Assembly (NCBI RefSeq): GCF_001751245.1
Contig: NZ_LJGU01000115.1
Span: forward strand, 1-64,000
Reading direction: 5' to 3'
Length of the DNA: 64,000 nucleotides
Source: Streptomyces oceani
Lineage (GTDB): Bacteria; Actinomycetota; Actinomycetes; Streptomycetales; Streptomycetaceae
In this document: piece by piece, positions 42,928-50,430 of the stretch
Layout of the letters: each line of letters starts with the position of its first letter
Position numbering within the stretch: position 1 is the stretch's first letter
Made by a program: the position numbers and the translations under genes
Notes under the pieces: generated by a model
What the model was told of the DNA's origin: nothing
The model's input: the letters and a program-made list of their open reading frames with translations, nothing else
Database searches by the model: none

Positions 42928-44133
42928 ATGGAAGGCATGGAACACCCGACCCCGCCCGGGTCTGACAGGTCACCTGGGTCCCACACCGCCGGCCCGCCCG
43001 CACCGAGGCCGCCGCTCGCGCACTTTCGCGGCCGCCTCCACGACCCCCGCACGGCGACCGTCCTGGGGCGCTGGCTGGGCCTGCTGGTGCTGCTCTGCTT
43101 CGGCACCGGGCTGTTCAGTCACCTGCTGCAGGAGCCGCCCGCCTTCCTCGCCGGGGACCTGCCCACCCGGCCCGTGTGGGGCTACCGACTGACCCAGGGG
43201 CTGCACGTCGCCAGTGGAACCGCGGCGATCCCGCTGCTGCTGGCGAAGCTGTGGACGGTGTATCCCAGGCTCTTCGTCCGTCCACCGGTCCGGGGCCTCC
43301 GGCACGCGCTGGAGCGGTTGTCGGTGGCGGTGCTGGTCGCCACCGCGCTGCTGGAGGTGTTCCTGGGGCTGCTCAACACCGTCCAGTGGTACCCCTGGCC
43401 GTACTCGTTCCGCTCGGTGCACTGGGCGCTGGCGTGGCTCCTGGTGGGCGCGCTGCTGCTGCATCTGGCGGTACAGGCACCGGCGATCACCGCGCACTGG
43501 CGGGCCCGCTCGCCGGGCACCCGGCGGCTGCCGGCCGATGACGAGCCGAACCGACGCTCGCTGCTACGGGGCGTGACCGCCGCCGTCGGAGCGGTGACGG
43601 CGGTGTCCGTCGGCCAGTCCCTCACCCCGCTGCGGGACCTCACGTTGCTCGCGCCCCGCCACCCCGGCCACGGCACCCAGGGTCTGCCCGTCAACCGCAC
43701 CGCCGCCCAGGCCGCCATCCCACCGGCCGAGCTGCGTGACTGGCGGCTACGAGTGGCCGGCCCCCGTACGTACCAGCTGACCCGCGTCGAACTGGCCCGG
43801 CTGCCGCAGCACCGGGCGCGGTTGCCGATCGCCTGTGTCGAGGGCTGGAGCAAGGTGGCGGACTGGGAGGGCGTCCGGCTACGGGATCTGCTGGAGCGGT
43901 CCGGAGCGCCGCCGGGTGCCAGGATACGGATCGTGTCGCTGCAGCGACGCGGCGGCTACGGCGTCTCCGAGCTGGGCGAGTCGTACGCGCGTGACCCGCT
44001 GACGCTGCTGGCGCTGAGGTTGAACGGCGAGGTGCTCAGCGCCGACCACGGCTATCCGGCACGGCTCATCGCCCCCAATCGCCCCGGTGCGCTACAGACC
44101 AAGTGGGTCTCCCGGATCGAGGTGCTGTCGTGA
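42928..44133 (+). CDS. molybdopterin oxidoreductase fused to cytochrome b561-like membrane domain
   Basis: The protein has 401 residues. The N-terminal half has four transmembrane helices (about 49-66, 86-110, 131-151, 163-184) with His at 65, 93, 165 and 179 as possible haem ligands. A twin-Arg hydrophobic segment, NRRSLLRGVTAAV (208-220), follows. The C-terminal half is a sulfite-oxidase-fold molybdopterin domain with the ligand Cys 303 in IACVEGWSKVADWEGV and the end AGYPARLIAPNR-like block (HGYPARLIAPNRPGALQTKW). The layout equals an MsrP/MsrQ-like pair joined in one chain. It should oxidise or reduce a substrate outside the membrane. Its stop overlaps the next start. Confidence 0.85.
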   Translation: MEGMEHPTPPGSDRSPGSHTAGPPAPRPPLAHFRGRLHDPRTATVLGRWLGLLVLLCFGTGLFSHLLQEPPAFLAGDLPTRPVWGYRLTQGLHVASGTAAIPLLLAKLWTVYPRLFVRPPVRGLRHALERLSVAVLVATALLEVFLGLLNTVQWYPWPYSFRSVHWALAWLLVGALLLHLAVQAPAITAHWRARSPGTRRLPADDEPNRRSLLRGVTAAVGAVTAVSVGQSLTPLRDLTLLAPRHPGHGTQGLPVNRTAAQAAIPPAELRDWRLRVAGPRTYQLTRVELARLPQHRARLPIACVEGWSKVADWEGVRLRDLLERSGAPPGARIRIVSLQRRGGYGVSELGESYARDPLTLLALRLNGEVLSADHGYPARLIAPNRPGALQTKWVSRIEVLS

Positions 44134-44678
44134 CCACGGTGCGCTGGACGCTGGGCGCGGCCGGTGCAGTGCTGCTGATCGTGGGCTGCTGGCTGCTGCT
44201 GGACACCCGCTCGGGAACCGTGGGGCAGGTGCTGCTCTGGCTCGCGGGCGCGGTGGCGGTGCACGACGGGCTGCTGGTGCCGTCGGTGCTGTTGGTGGGC
44301 CTGGGGTTGCGGATGCCGCGCCGGCGCCTGCCGGGGTACGCCTTCGGGGTCCTGCGCGGTGGCCTGGTGGTGGCCGGCTCGCTGACCCTGCTGGCGCTCC
44401 CGCTGGTGATCCGGGAGGGGCAGGGGCGTAATCCCTCCGTGCTGCCACTGGACTACGCCGACAACTGGGCGGCGTTGGTCGCCGGGACCGCGGTGGTCAC
44501 CCTGGTACTGCTGCTGGGCGGCGGTGTACGCGCCCGCGTACGGGGACGTACGAGCGGTCGGGCGCCGCGGGCGACCGGGGCCGAGGGTCCTGGCCGCCGG
44601 TCCGGCGACCGGGCGGCCCCACCGGTGGGACGGCGCTCGGCGGCACGGCGAACACGCTCAGCACGCCCACGTCGTTGA
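44130..44678 (+). CDS. small membrane protein coupled to the oxidoreductase
   Basis: The protein has 182 residues with about four transmembrane helices (TLGAAGAVLLIVGCWLLLD, VLLWLAGAVAVHDGLLVPSV, YAFGVLRGGLVVAGSLTLLA, WAALVAGTAVVTLVLLLGGG) and a basic, disordered tail. The GTG start overlaps the oxidoreductase stop by 4 bases (GTGA), which fixes the start and implies equal expression. It may be an assembly or electron-transfer partner. No family name is known to me. Confidence 0.7.
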   Translation: MTTVRWTLGAAGAVLLIVGCWLLLDTRSGTVGQVLLWLAGAVAVHDGLLVPSVLLVGLGLRMPRRRLPGYAFGVLRGGLVVAGSLTLLALPLVIREGQGRNPSVLPLDYADNWAALVAGTAVVTLVLLLGGGVRARVRGRTSGRAPRATGAEGPGRRSGDRAAPPVGRRSAARRTRSARPRR

Positions 44679-44720
44679 GCCGGGCTCCGGGGGCCGACCG
44701 GGCCCGCCCGTGCCGCTTCC

Positions 44721-44750
44721 GGTCAGTCCCGGTCAGTCCCGGTCAGTCGC
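44721..44750. repeat. three tandem copies of a 10-mer
   Basis: GGTCAGTCCC is repeated three times (the last copy ends GTCGC). It overlaps the 3' end of the methyltransferase gene in the convergent spacer. Confidence 0.75.
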
Positions 44751-45426
44751 GGCGCAGGGCCAGGAAGTCCCGCTCTCCGGCCGTCCAGTGCTCGGTGACC
44801 CTCCAGCCGCCCGCCTCAGCGCGGCGCCGTAGCGCCGTGTCGCCGACCCGTGCCCAGGGGAACGCCTGGCCGCGTACGCCCCGGCCGTTGTCCAGGCGTA
44901 CCTCCACCCTCTCCTCGACGTCGGCGGGCGCCACCTCGGCGATCAACGAGCCGCCGGGAGAGAGGAGTTCCGCGGCCCGATGCAGCAGTGCGGCGGGGTC
45001 ACCGCCGATGCCGATGTTGCCGTCGAGCAGCAGGGCGCTCTCCCACCGTCCTTCCCCCGGCAGCGGTTCGAAGACCGAACGGCACAACGCGTCGACGCCC
45101 CGGAGCCGGGTACGCGCCACGGCGAACGGAGAGGCGTCGACGCCCAGCGCCAGCGTGCCCGTCCGAGCCAGTGCGTCCACCATGCGTCCCGGCCCGCAAC
45201 CGATGTCGAGCACCGACCCGGTGCAACGCTGCAGTACGGTGAGGTCCGCGAAATCCGCGTGCGCGCACCAGCGCTCCACGTCCAGCGGCAGCAGCCAGCC
45301 GTCCGTGCGGCGTAGGAAGAGCGGACCGCGGCCGGTGCGCAGCGCGTCGGCGTACAGATCGGTATGCCAGGGCGGCGGGACGGTCGCCGCGGGCGCTAGG
45401 GGCACAGAGGGGGACACGTCGGTCAT
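44743..45426 (-). CDS. class I SAM-dependent methyltransferase
   Basis: The protein has 227 residues. The SAM motif is VLDIGCGPGRMVDALAR with LGVDASPFAVARTR after it. Upstream blocks are LRTGRGPLFLRRTDGWLLPL and ERWCAHADFADLTVLQRC. Its start overlaps the stop of the DUF2064 gene by 4 bases (ATGA), so it is the third gene of a coupled operon (GT2, DUF2064, methyltransferase). A role in methylating the sugar product or its carrier is inferred from this context. Confidence 0.85.
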   Translation of the reverse strand: MTDVSPSVPLAPAATVPPPWHTDLYADALRTGRGPLFLRRTDGWLLPLDVERWCAHADFADLTVLQRCTGSVLDIGCGPGRMVDALARTGTLALGVDASPFAVARTRLRGVDALCRSVFEPLPGEGRWESALLLDGNIGIGGDPAALLHRAAELLSPGGSLIAEVAPADVEERVEVRLDNGRGVRGQAFPWARVGDTALRRRAEAGGWRVTEHWTAGERDFLALRRD

Positions 45427-46298
45427 ACGTCCCTCCCCCGCCCGCTTCGCGGGTGTTCCGGCCGCTGGGCCGGTGACTCCGGGCCGCTCCGGCGCGTTTC
45501 CCGGGCCGGCGTCGCCAACTCCGCGTGCCGCGCGGCGAATCCGCCACTGGCCTGCCGCGCGATCTCGGCGGCGTCCGGTGCGGTGTCCATGTCCCTCAGC
45601 CGAGGCAGGTCCCGTACGCGCAGCCCGGCGTCGACGAGCCGCCGCCGCTGGGCGGCTCCGGTGTGCGGGGTGGACATCGGCACGCCTCGCGCCAGTTCGG
45701 GGTCCGGCACGGCGAGGCCCAGCGCCCAGAACCCTCCGTCCACCGCTGGACCGAACCAGGCGTCGCAGTCGTCCCAGGCCCGCGGCCCGGTCACCGGGGC
45801 CAGCAGCTCCGCGGTGAGTTGCGGTGTGTCCATGCCCAACAGCAACGCGGGGCCGTCGCACAGCGCGAAGGCCGCGGCGATCCGCTCGTCGAGCCCGCCG
45901 GTCGCCTGCGGCACGACCTCGAAGCCCGCGCCCGTCGGCAGCCACGGGCCGGTGCTCCCGGACAACACCAGCACCCGACGACGCGCCGGCACCCGCGCCA
46001 CCACCTCGAGGGTGTCCTCGAGCGCGGCAGCCGCCAACTCCGCGGCCTCGGTGGGGGTGTACGGGGGGACGAGCCGGGTCTTGACCCGGCCCGGCACCGG
46101 TTCCTTGGCGATCACCAGCAGGATGGTCCCGCCAGCTCGGGGATCGTCTGCCGGACCCTCGTCTTCTCGCCTCTCGTCGTATCGGGAGTCACCGCCCGCG
46201 CCGTGCCGGCGGCCCGCCGGGACCACCGGACCCGCCGTGGTCGCCGCGGGCGCGGTGGTCGCCGCTTCCCCCGGGACTCCCCTTTCCGGGTACGTCAT
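45423..46298 (-). CDS. DUF2064/TIGR04282-family glycosyltransferase-like protein
   Basis: The protein has 291 residues. After about 55 low-complexity residues comes LLVIAKEPVPGRVKTRLVPP, the nucleotide-binding start of the family. The blocks LLLGMDTPQLTAELL and WFGPAVDGGFWALGL follow. The fold is that of GT-A nucleotidyl- or glycosyltransferases; a few members are linked to arsenosugar synthesis. ATG at 46298 overlaps the GT2 stop by 4 bases. The constant company of a GT2 and a methyltransferase points to one modified glycan or glycolipid. Confidence 0.85.
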   Translation of the reverse strand: MTYPERGVPGEAATTAPAATTAGPVVPAGRRHGAGGDSRYDERREDEGPADDPRAGGTILLVIAKEPVPGRVKTRLVPPYTPTEAAELAAAALEDTLEVVARVPARRRVLVLSGSTGPWLPTGAGFEVVPQATGGLDERIAAAFALCDGPALLLGMDTPQLTAELLAPVTGPRAWDDCDAWFGPAVDGGFWALGLAVPDPELARGVPMSTPHTGAAQRRRLVDAGLRVRDLPRLRDMDTAPDAAEIARQASGGFAARHAELATPARETRRSGPESPAQRPEHPRSGRGRDV

Positions 46299-47011
46299 CG
46301 CAGCACCGCCCGCATGTCGCGCACGGCGTGCCAGGTGCCCCGCCAGGTGCCGGTCACCTTGGAGCGGCCGGCCCGGGGCAGGTAGTCCACCTCGGTCTCC
46401 AGAATCCGCCATCCGGCGTCGGCTGCGCGTACCACCGTCTGCAGCGGGTAGCCGCTGCGCCGGTCGGTGAGCGCGAGGTCGAGCATCGGCTGGCGGCGGG
46501 TCACCCGCATCGGTCCGAGGTCGTGCAGCCGCACCCCGGTGCGTCGCCGCACCATGGTGGACAGCGCGCGGTTGCCCGCCCGCGCGTGCAACGGGAAGGC
46601 GCCACGGGCCACGGGCCGACGGCGGGCTAGCACCAGGTCCGCGGTGCCGTCCCGTACGGCAGCCGCCACGGAGGGCAGAGCCGTCGGATCGAGTGTGGCG
46701 TCGCAGTCGCAGAAGCCGATCAGCTCGGCGGTGGCGGCCCGTAGTCCGGCGTGGCAGGCCGACCCGAAGCCCCTGCGGGGCTCGTGCACGACGAGGGCTC
46801 CGTACGCCCGGGCGATCTCGTCGGAGCCGTCACTCGACCCGTTGTCCACGACGAGCGCCCGCCAGCCGTCCGGGATGCGGCTCAGCACCCACGGCAGGGC
46901 CTCGGCCTCGTTGAGACAGGGCAGCACGACCTCGCCGTACGGGGGTGGCGGATGCGAAGGCCGGCTGGACTGCGCGGACGTGAGTGGCGGTGGGGGCTGA
47001 ATCGTTGTCAT
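46295..47011 (-). CDS. glycosyltransferase family 2
   Basis: The protein has 238 residues from the chosen ATG. GT2 motifs are VVLPCLNEAEALPWVL, ALVVDNGSSDGSDEIAR and IGFCDCDATLDP (the D-x-D in CDCDA). A late block DYLPRAGRSKVTGTWRGTW resembles dolichyl-phosphate sugar synthases. It is first in the coupled operon with the DUF2064 and methyltransferase genes. GTG at 47020 is a possible alternative start; AGGG before the GTG-AGG-GAG-ATG run supports the ATG slightly better. Confidence 0.88.
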   Translation of the reverse strand: MTTIQPPPPLTSAQSSRPSHPPPPYGEVVLPCLNEAEALPWVLSRIPDGWRALVVDNGSSDGSDEIARAYGALVVHEPRRGFGSACHAGLRAATAELIGFCDCDATLDPTALPSVAAAVRDGTADLVLARRRPVARGAFPLHARAGNRALSTMVRRRTGVRLHDLGPMRVTRRQPMLDLALTDRRSGYPLQTVVRAADAGWRILETEVDYLPRAGRSKVTGTWRGTWHAVRDMRAVLR

Positions 47012-47015
47012 CTCC

Positions 47016-47066
47016 CTCACCCTACGAAGTCATAACGGGCAAAAACGGTCAGCTCACCTTACGAAA
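47016..47066. promoter_or_regulatory. direct repeat CTCACCYTACGAA in the divergent promoter region
   Basis: CTCACCCTACGAA (47016-47028) and CTCACCTTACGAA (47053-47065) recur 37 bp apart between the GT2 gene and the response regulator gene. OmpR-type regulators bind direct repeats, so this is a candidate autoregulatory site. Confidence 0.5.
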
Positions 47067-47135
47067 CACGGACATCGAACCCTCCGTCGCGATACACCTC
47101 CGTCACCGACACGGGTACCTGCAAAACTCGACCGC

Positions 47136-47846
47136 ATGCATGAGCCCTCCCCGCGCCGGATCCTCGTCGTGGACGACGACCCGACGGTGACCGAGGTGGT
47201 GGCCGGATACCTGCACCGCGCCGGGTTCGCCGTGGACCGTGCCGCCGACGGCCCCGCCGCACTGCGGTGCGCCAGCGCCACCCCGCCCGACCTCGTCGTC
47301 CTCGACCTGATGTTGCCGGGGCTGGACGGTCTTCGGGTCTGCCGTCGGCTACGCGAGGGCGGACCCGTCCCGGTGGTGATGCTGACCGCCCGTGGCGACG
47401 AGGAGGACCGTATCCTCGGCCTGGAGGTCGGCGCGGACGACTACGTGACCAAGCCGTTCAGTCCCCGCGAGCTGGTGCTGCGCGTCGAGTCGGTGCTGCG
47501 GCGCGCGGGCGACACCCGCTCCGCCGGCCCGCGGCTGTACGGCGGCGGGCTCACACTGGACCCGGCTGCCCGTACCGCCGCGGACGGCCGCGGCCCGCTC
47601 GCGCTGACGCTCCGCGAGTTCGATCTGCTGACACACTTCCTACGCCATCCCGGGCAGGCGTTCAGCCGGCAGGAGCTGATGTCGCAGGTGTGGGGCTGGG
47701 ACATCGGGGACCTGTCCACGGTGACCGTGCACGTGCGCCGGCTGCGGCACAAGGTCGAGACCGATCCGGCGTGTCCCCGGCTCATCACCACGGTGTGGGG
47801 GGTCGGCTACCGCTTCGACGGCAGCTCGGGGGACGCTGATGAGTGA
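47136..47846 (+). CDS. OmpR/PhoB-family response regulator
   Basis: The protein has 236 residues. The receiver starts RRILVVDDDPTVTEVVAGYL; the phosphoacceptor Asp is in DLVVLDLMLPGLDG and the Lys in DDYVTKPFSPRELV. The winged-helix DNA-binding domain contains LTLREFDLLTHFLRHPGQAF and TVTVHVRRLRHKVETDP. It overlaps the kinase gene by 8 bases. Its location, divergent from the GT2 operon and with direct repeats in between, makes that operon the likeliest target. Confidence 0.96.
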   Translation: MHEPSPRRILVVDDDPTVTEVVAGYLHRAGFAVDRAADGPAALRCASATPPDLVVLDLMLPGLDGLRVCRRLREGGPVPVVMLTARGDEEDRILGLEVGADDYVTKPFSPRELVLRVESVLRRAGDTRSAGPRLYGGGLTLDPAARTAADGRGPLALTLREFDLLTHFLRHPGQAFSRQELMSQVWGWDIGDLSTVTVHVRRLRHKVETDPACPRLITTVWGVGYRFDGSSGDADE

Positions 47847-48978
47847 CCTGCTGCTGATCGCGCTCTACGCCTCGGTGGGGGCGGCGGCCGTCGGGCTGGC
47901 CGGCGGGCTGGCATTGCGGGTACTGCGCCGCCGCTCGGTGGCGGTGTCACTCTCCGTGCTCACGGCGGTGGTGGTGGGCGCCATGCTGGCCGGGACGCTG
48001 TCGGTGGCCTGGGCCATGTTCCTCTCCTCGCACGACCTCTACGTCGTCACCACAGTGTGCGCCGTCGCCGCCGCCGCCTCCATGCTGACGGCGCTGGTGC
48101 TGGGCCGCTGGGTGATAGCCGGGCACCGGTCGCTGGAACAGGCGGCGCGGACCCTGGGAGACGGCGGCGGCTTCGACCGTCCGACCGTGCCCATGCCCGC
48201 GGAACTGGCCTCATTGGCCCGTCAGTTGGAGGACACCAGCAGCAAGCTGACGGCCTCCAGGGAGCGGGAGCGGACACTGGAGGAGTCGCGTCGGGAGCTG
48301 GTCGCCTGGATCTCGCACGATCTGCGTTCGCCGCTGGCTGGGCTACGCGCCATGGCAGAGGCCCTCGAGGACGGCATCGCGGACGATCCGCACCGCTACC
48401 ACCGACAGATCCGCGGCGACGTCGAGCGGCTGTCGGCCATGGTCGGCGACCTCTTCGAACTCTCCCGCATCCAGGCCGGCTCCCTCTCCCTCAGCCCCAC
48501 CCGGGTCTCCGCGTACGACCTGATCAGCGACGCGATCGCGGGAGCGGACCCGCTGGCCAGCGAACGCGGCGTACGTCTGGCGGACGAGGGGGTGGAACCC
48601 GTGCCCGTGGAGGTGGACGGCAAGGAGATGACCCGGGTGCTGGCGAACCTGCTGATCAACGCCATCCACCGGACCCCGGCCGACGGCACGGTCGCGGTCT
48701 CCGCACAACGCCGGGCGGACGCCGTGGTGCTGTCGGTGACCGACGGCTGCGGCGGCATCCCCACCGCCGACCTGCCGCGGGTCTTCGACACCGGCTGGCG
48801 GGGCAGCGACGCCCGCACCCCGCCCGGCGGTGCCGGTCTGGGACTCGCCATCGTACGGGGCATCGTGGAGGCACACGCGGGCCGGGCGGCCGTACGGAAC
48901 GTGCCCGGCGGCTGCCGTTTCGAGGTCACCCTGCCGGCGGCGCGGATGCTCGGCGGACCCGGCTCGGCAGCGGTGTGA
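47839..48978 (+). CDS. sensor histidine kinase
   Basis: The protein has 379 residues. Three N-terminal transmembrane helices are LLLIALYASVGAAAVGLAGG, VSLSVLTAVVVGAMLAGTLS and VVTTVCAVAAAASMLTALVL, with short loops. A HAMP-like linker follows, then RRELVAWISHDLRSPLAGLR with the phosphoacceptor His, LANLLINAIHRTPADG (N box) and GGAGLGLAIVRGIVEAHAGR (G2 box). The gene starts inside the end of its regulator gene. No large sensor domain is present, so the cue is probably in the membrane. Confidence 0.95.
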   Translation: MSDLLLIALYASVGAAAVGLAGGLALRVLRRRSVAVSLSVLTAVVVGAMLAGTLSVAWAMFLSSHDLYVVTTVCAVAAAASMLTALVLGRWVIAGHRSLEQAARTLGDGGGFDRPTVPMPAELASLARQLEDTSSKLTASRERERTLEESRRELVAWISHDLRSPLAGLRAMAEALEDGIADDPHRYHRQIRGDVERLSAMVGDLFELSRIQAGSLSLSPTRVSAYDLISDAIAGADPLASERGVRLADEGVEPVPVEVDGKEMTRVLANLLINAIHRTPADGTVAVSAQRRADAVVLSVTDGCGGIPTADLPRVFDTGWRGSDARTPPGGAGLGLAIVRGIVEAHAGRAAVRNVPGGCRFEVTLPAARMLGGPGSAAV

Positions 48979-48998
48979 CCCGTTCCCACAGTCCCAGC

Positions 48999-49027
48999 TT
49001 GACCGCCAATTTGCGTCCTTCTAGCCT
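48999..49027 (+). promoter_or_regulatory. vegetative promoter of the sulfotransferase operon, leaderless
   Basis: TTGACC (48999-49004), a 17-bp spacer and TAGCCT (49022-49027) stand 6 bases before the ATG at 49034. The mRNA should begin at the start codon; no ribosome-binding site is present. Confidence 0.7.
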
Positions 49028-49033
49028 TCAACG

Positions 49034-49957
49034 ATGAACCTCCGACGGACCCTTAATTCCACCCTGCGCAAGACCACCGGTCTGGAGCTCAGGCAAGCCC
49101 TCGCGCAGCCGGAATCACCGGCGTCGAAGAAACCCCCGGAGAAGAAGGCCGAGGCACCCAGCCGGCCCAAGCCCGTCGCCTTCCGACCTCCCACCGACCC
49201 GGAGGTTGACCGGCTACTCAAACAGCCGGTGTTCATCATGTCACCCGTTCGCTCCGGCTCCACCCTGCTGCGGGTGCTGCTCAACGGCCACTCCCAGCTG
49301 CACTCTCCGCACGAACTCCACATCCGGCGCCTGACCGTGGGCCACTCGACCCAGCTGGCCAAGAGGTCCATGGAGGAACTCGACCTGGACTCCGCGGACC
49401 TGGAGCACCTGCTCTGGGACCGCGTCATGCACCGCGAGGTGGTGAAGAGCGGCAAGGAGTTCATCGTCGAGAAGACGCCGAGCAACGCCTTCGCCTGGAA
49501 GCGCATCGCCGCCTGCTGGCCGGACGCCCGGTTCGTCTTCCTACTGCGCCACCCGGTCTCCATCGCCCGCTCGTGGTATGAGGCGGACACCGAGAAGCGC
49601 ACCCCGGAGTCCGCCGCCGAGGACGCGCTGCGCTACATGAAGGCGGTCGAGCGGGCTCGCAAGGGTCTTTCCGGGCACACCGTGCGGTACGAGGAGCTGA
49701 CCGCCGACCCGGAGGACTCGATCCAGCAGATCTGTGCCTTCCTGGGCGTGAAGTTCGAGCAGGACATGCTGTCGTACGGCCCGCGTGGTGACGAGGACCT
49801 GAAGAAGGGCCTGGGCGACTGGCGGGACAAGATCCGCAGTGGTTCCGTGCAGCCGGGTCGGGAGCTGCCGACCGCCGAGGAGATCCCGGCCGTCCTTCGG
49901 GAGATCAGCGAGTCCTGGGGATACCTTGATGAGCGGGCGGACGCGAAGTCCGAATGA
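49034..49957 (+). CDS. PAPS-dependent sulfotransferase family protein
   Basis: The protein has 307 residues. The 5'-phosphosulfate loop is SPVRSGSTLLR (70-80), followed by EKTPSN with FIVEKTPSNAFAWKRI, and the 3'-phosphate-binding block RFVFLLRHPVSIARSWYE. The first about 60 residues are basic and Pro-rich. It should move sulfate from PAPS to a carbohydrate or lipid hydroxyl in the cytosol. Its stop overlaps the next start (ATGA), and the operon ends in cysD, the first step in PAPS supply. This supports a dedicated sulfated product. Confidence 0.88.
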   Translation: MNLRRTLNSTLRKTTGLELRQALAQPESPASKKPPEKKAEAPSRPKPVAFRPPTDPEVDRLLKQPVFIMSPVRSGSTLLRVLLNGHSQLHSPHELHIRRLTVGHSTQLAKRSMEELDLDSADLEHLLWDRVMHREVVKSGKEFIVEKTPSNAFAWKRIAACWPDARFVFLLRHPVSIARSWYEADTEKRTPESAAEDALRYMKAVERARKGLSGHTVRYEELTADPEDSIQQICAFLGVKFEQDMLSYGPRGDEDLKKGLGDWRDKIRSGSVQPGRELPTAEEIPAVLREISESWGYLDERADAKSE

Positions 49958-50430
49958 CACCACACGCCGAACTCGAACAGGTATGGCCCAGAGACGGCCG
50001 CATCCGGCTGGTGGGCCGGCTGCACGAGCACATCCCGGGGGAGACGGCTGAGCGGTGGCGACTGCTGCTGGTGCTCCGGGACCAGGAGGACCAGCGGCTA
50101 AGTTACGACACCACGCTGGACGGGACGCGGTTCGAGGTGTCGTTCCCGGTGGACGACCTCGCCCTGGACGGACTCGCCGACGCGACCTGGGACCTGCATC
50201 TGGAACCAGGCACCGGCACTCCCCCACGGCTGCGTGTCGGTCGCCAGCTCGACGACATCCGGGGCAAGAAGAAGATCATGGTCTATCCGGCCCAGTCGGT
50301 CACGAGCGACGAGGACGCGACCGTGGTCCGCCCCTTCTACACTGTCAAGGACAACCTGTCGGTCGAATGCCTGCCCGGTGACATTCCACTGCGCCCCGGG
50401 GAGATCGAACTGCCGGAGTGGATCGGCTGA
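49954..50430 (+). CDS. unknown protein in the sulfotransferase operon
   Basis: The protein has 158 residues. No signal peptide or membrane helix is visible. The pattern of alternating hydrophobic residues (RIRLVGRL, WRLLLVLRD, RFEVSFPVDDL, TWDLHLEP) suggests a beta-sandwich domain. A later segment reads KKKIMVYPAQSVTSDEDATV. It overlaps the sulfotransferase gene by 4 bases and the GT4 gene by 1, so it is made together with both. Similar beta-rich domains accompany glycosyltransferases of teichoic-acid-like polymers, so a carbohydrate-binding accessory role is a guess. Confidence 0.6.
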   Translation: MTPHAELEQVWPRDGRIRLVGRLHEHIPGETAERWRLLLVLRDQEDQRLSYDTTLDGTRFEVSFPVDDLALDGLADATWDLHLEPGTGTPPRLRVGRQLDDIRGKKKIMVYPAQSVTSDEDATVVRPFYTVKDNLSVECLPGDIPLRPGEIELPEWIG

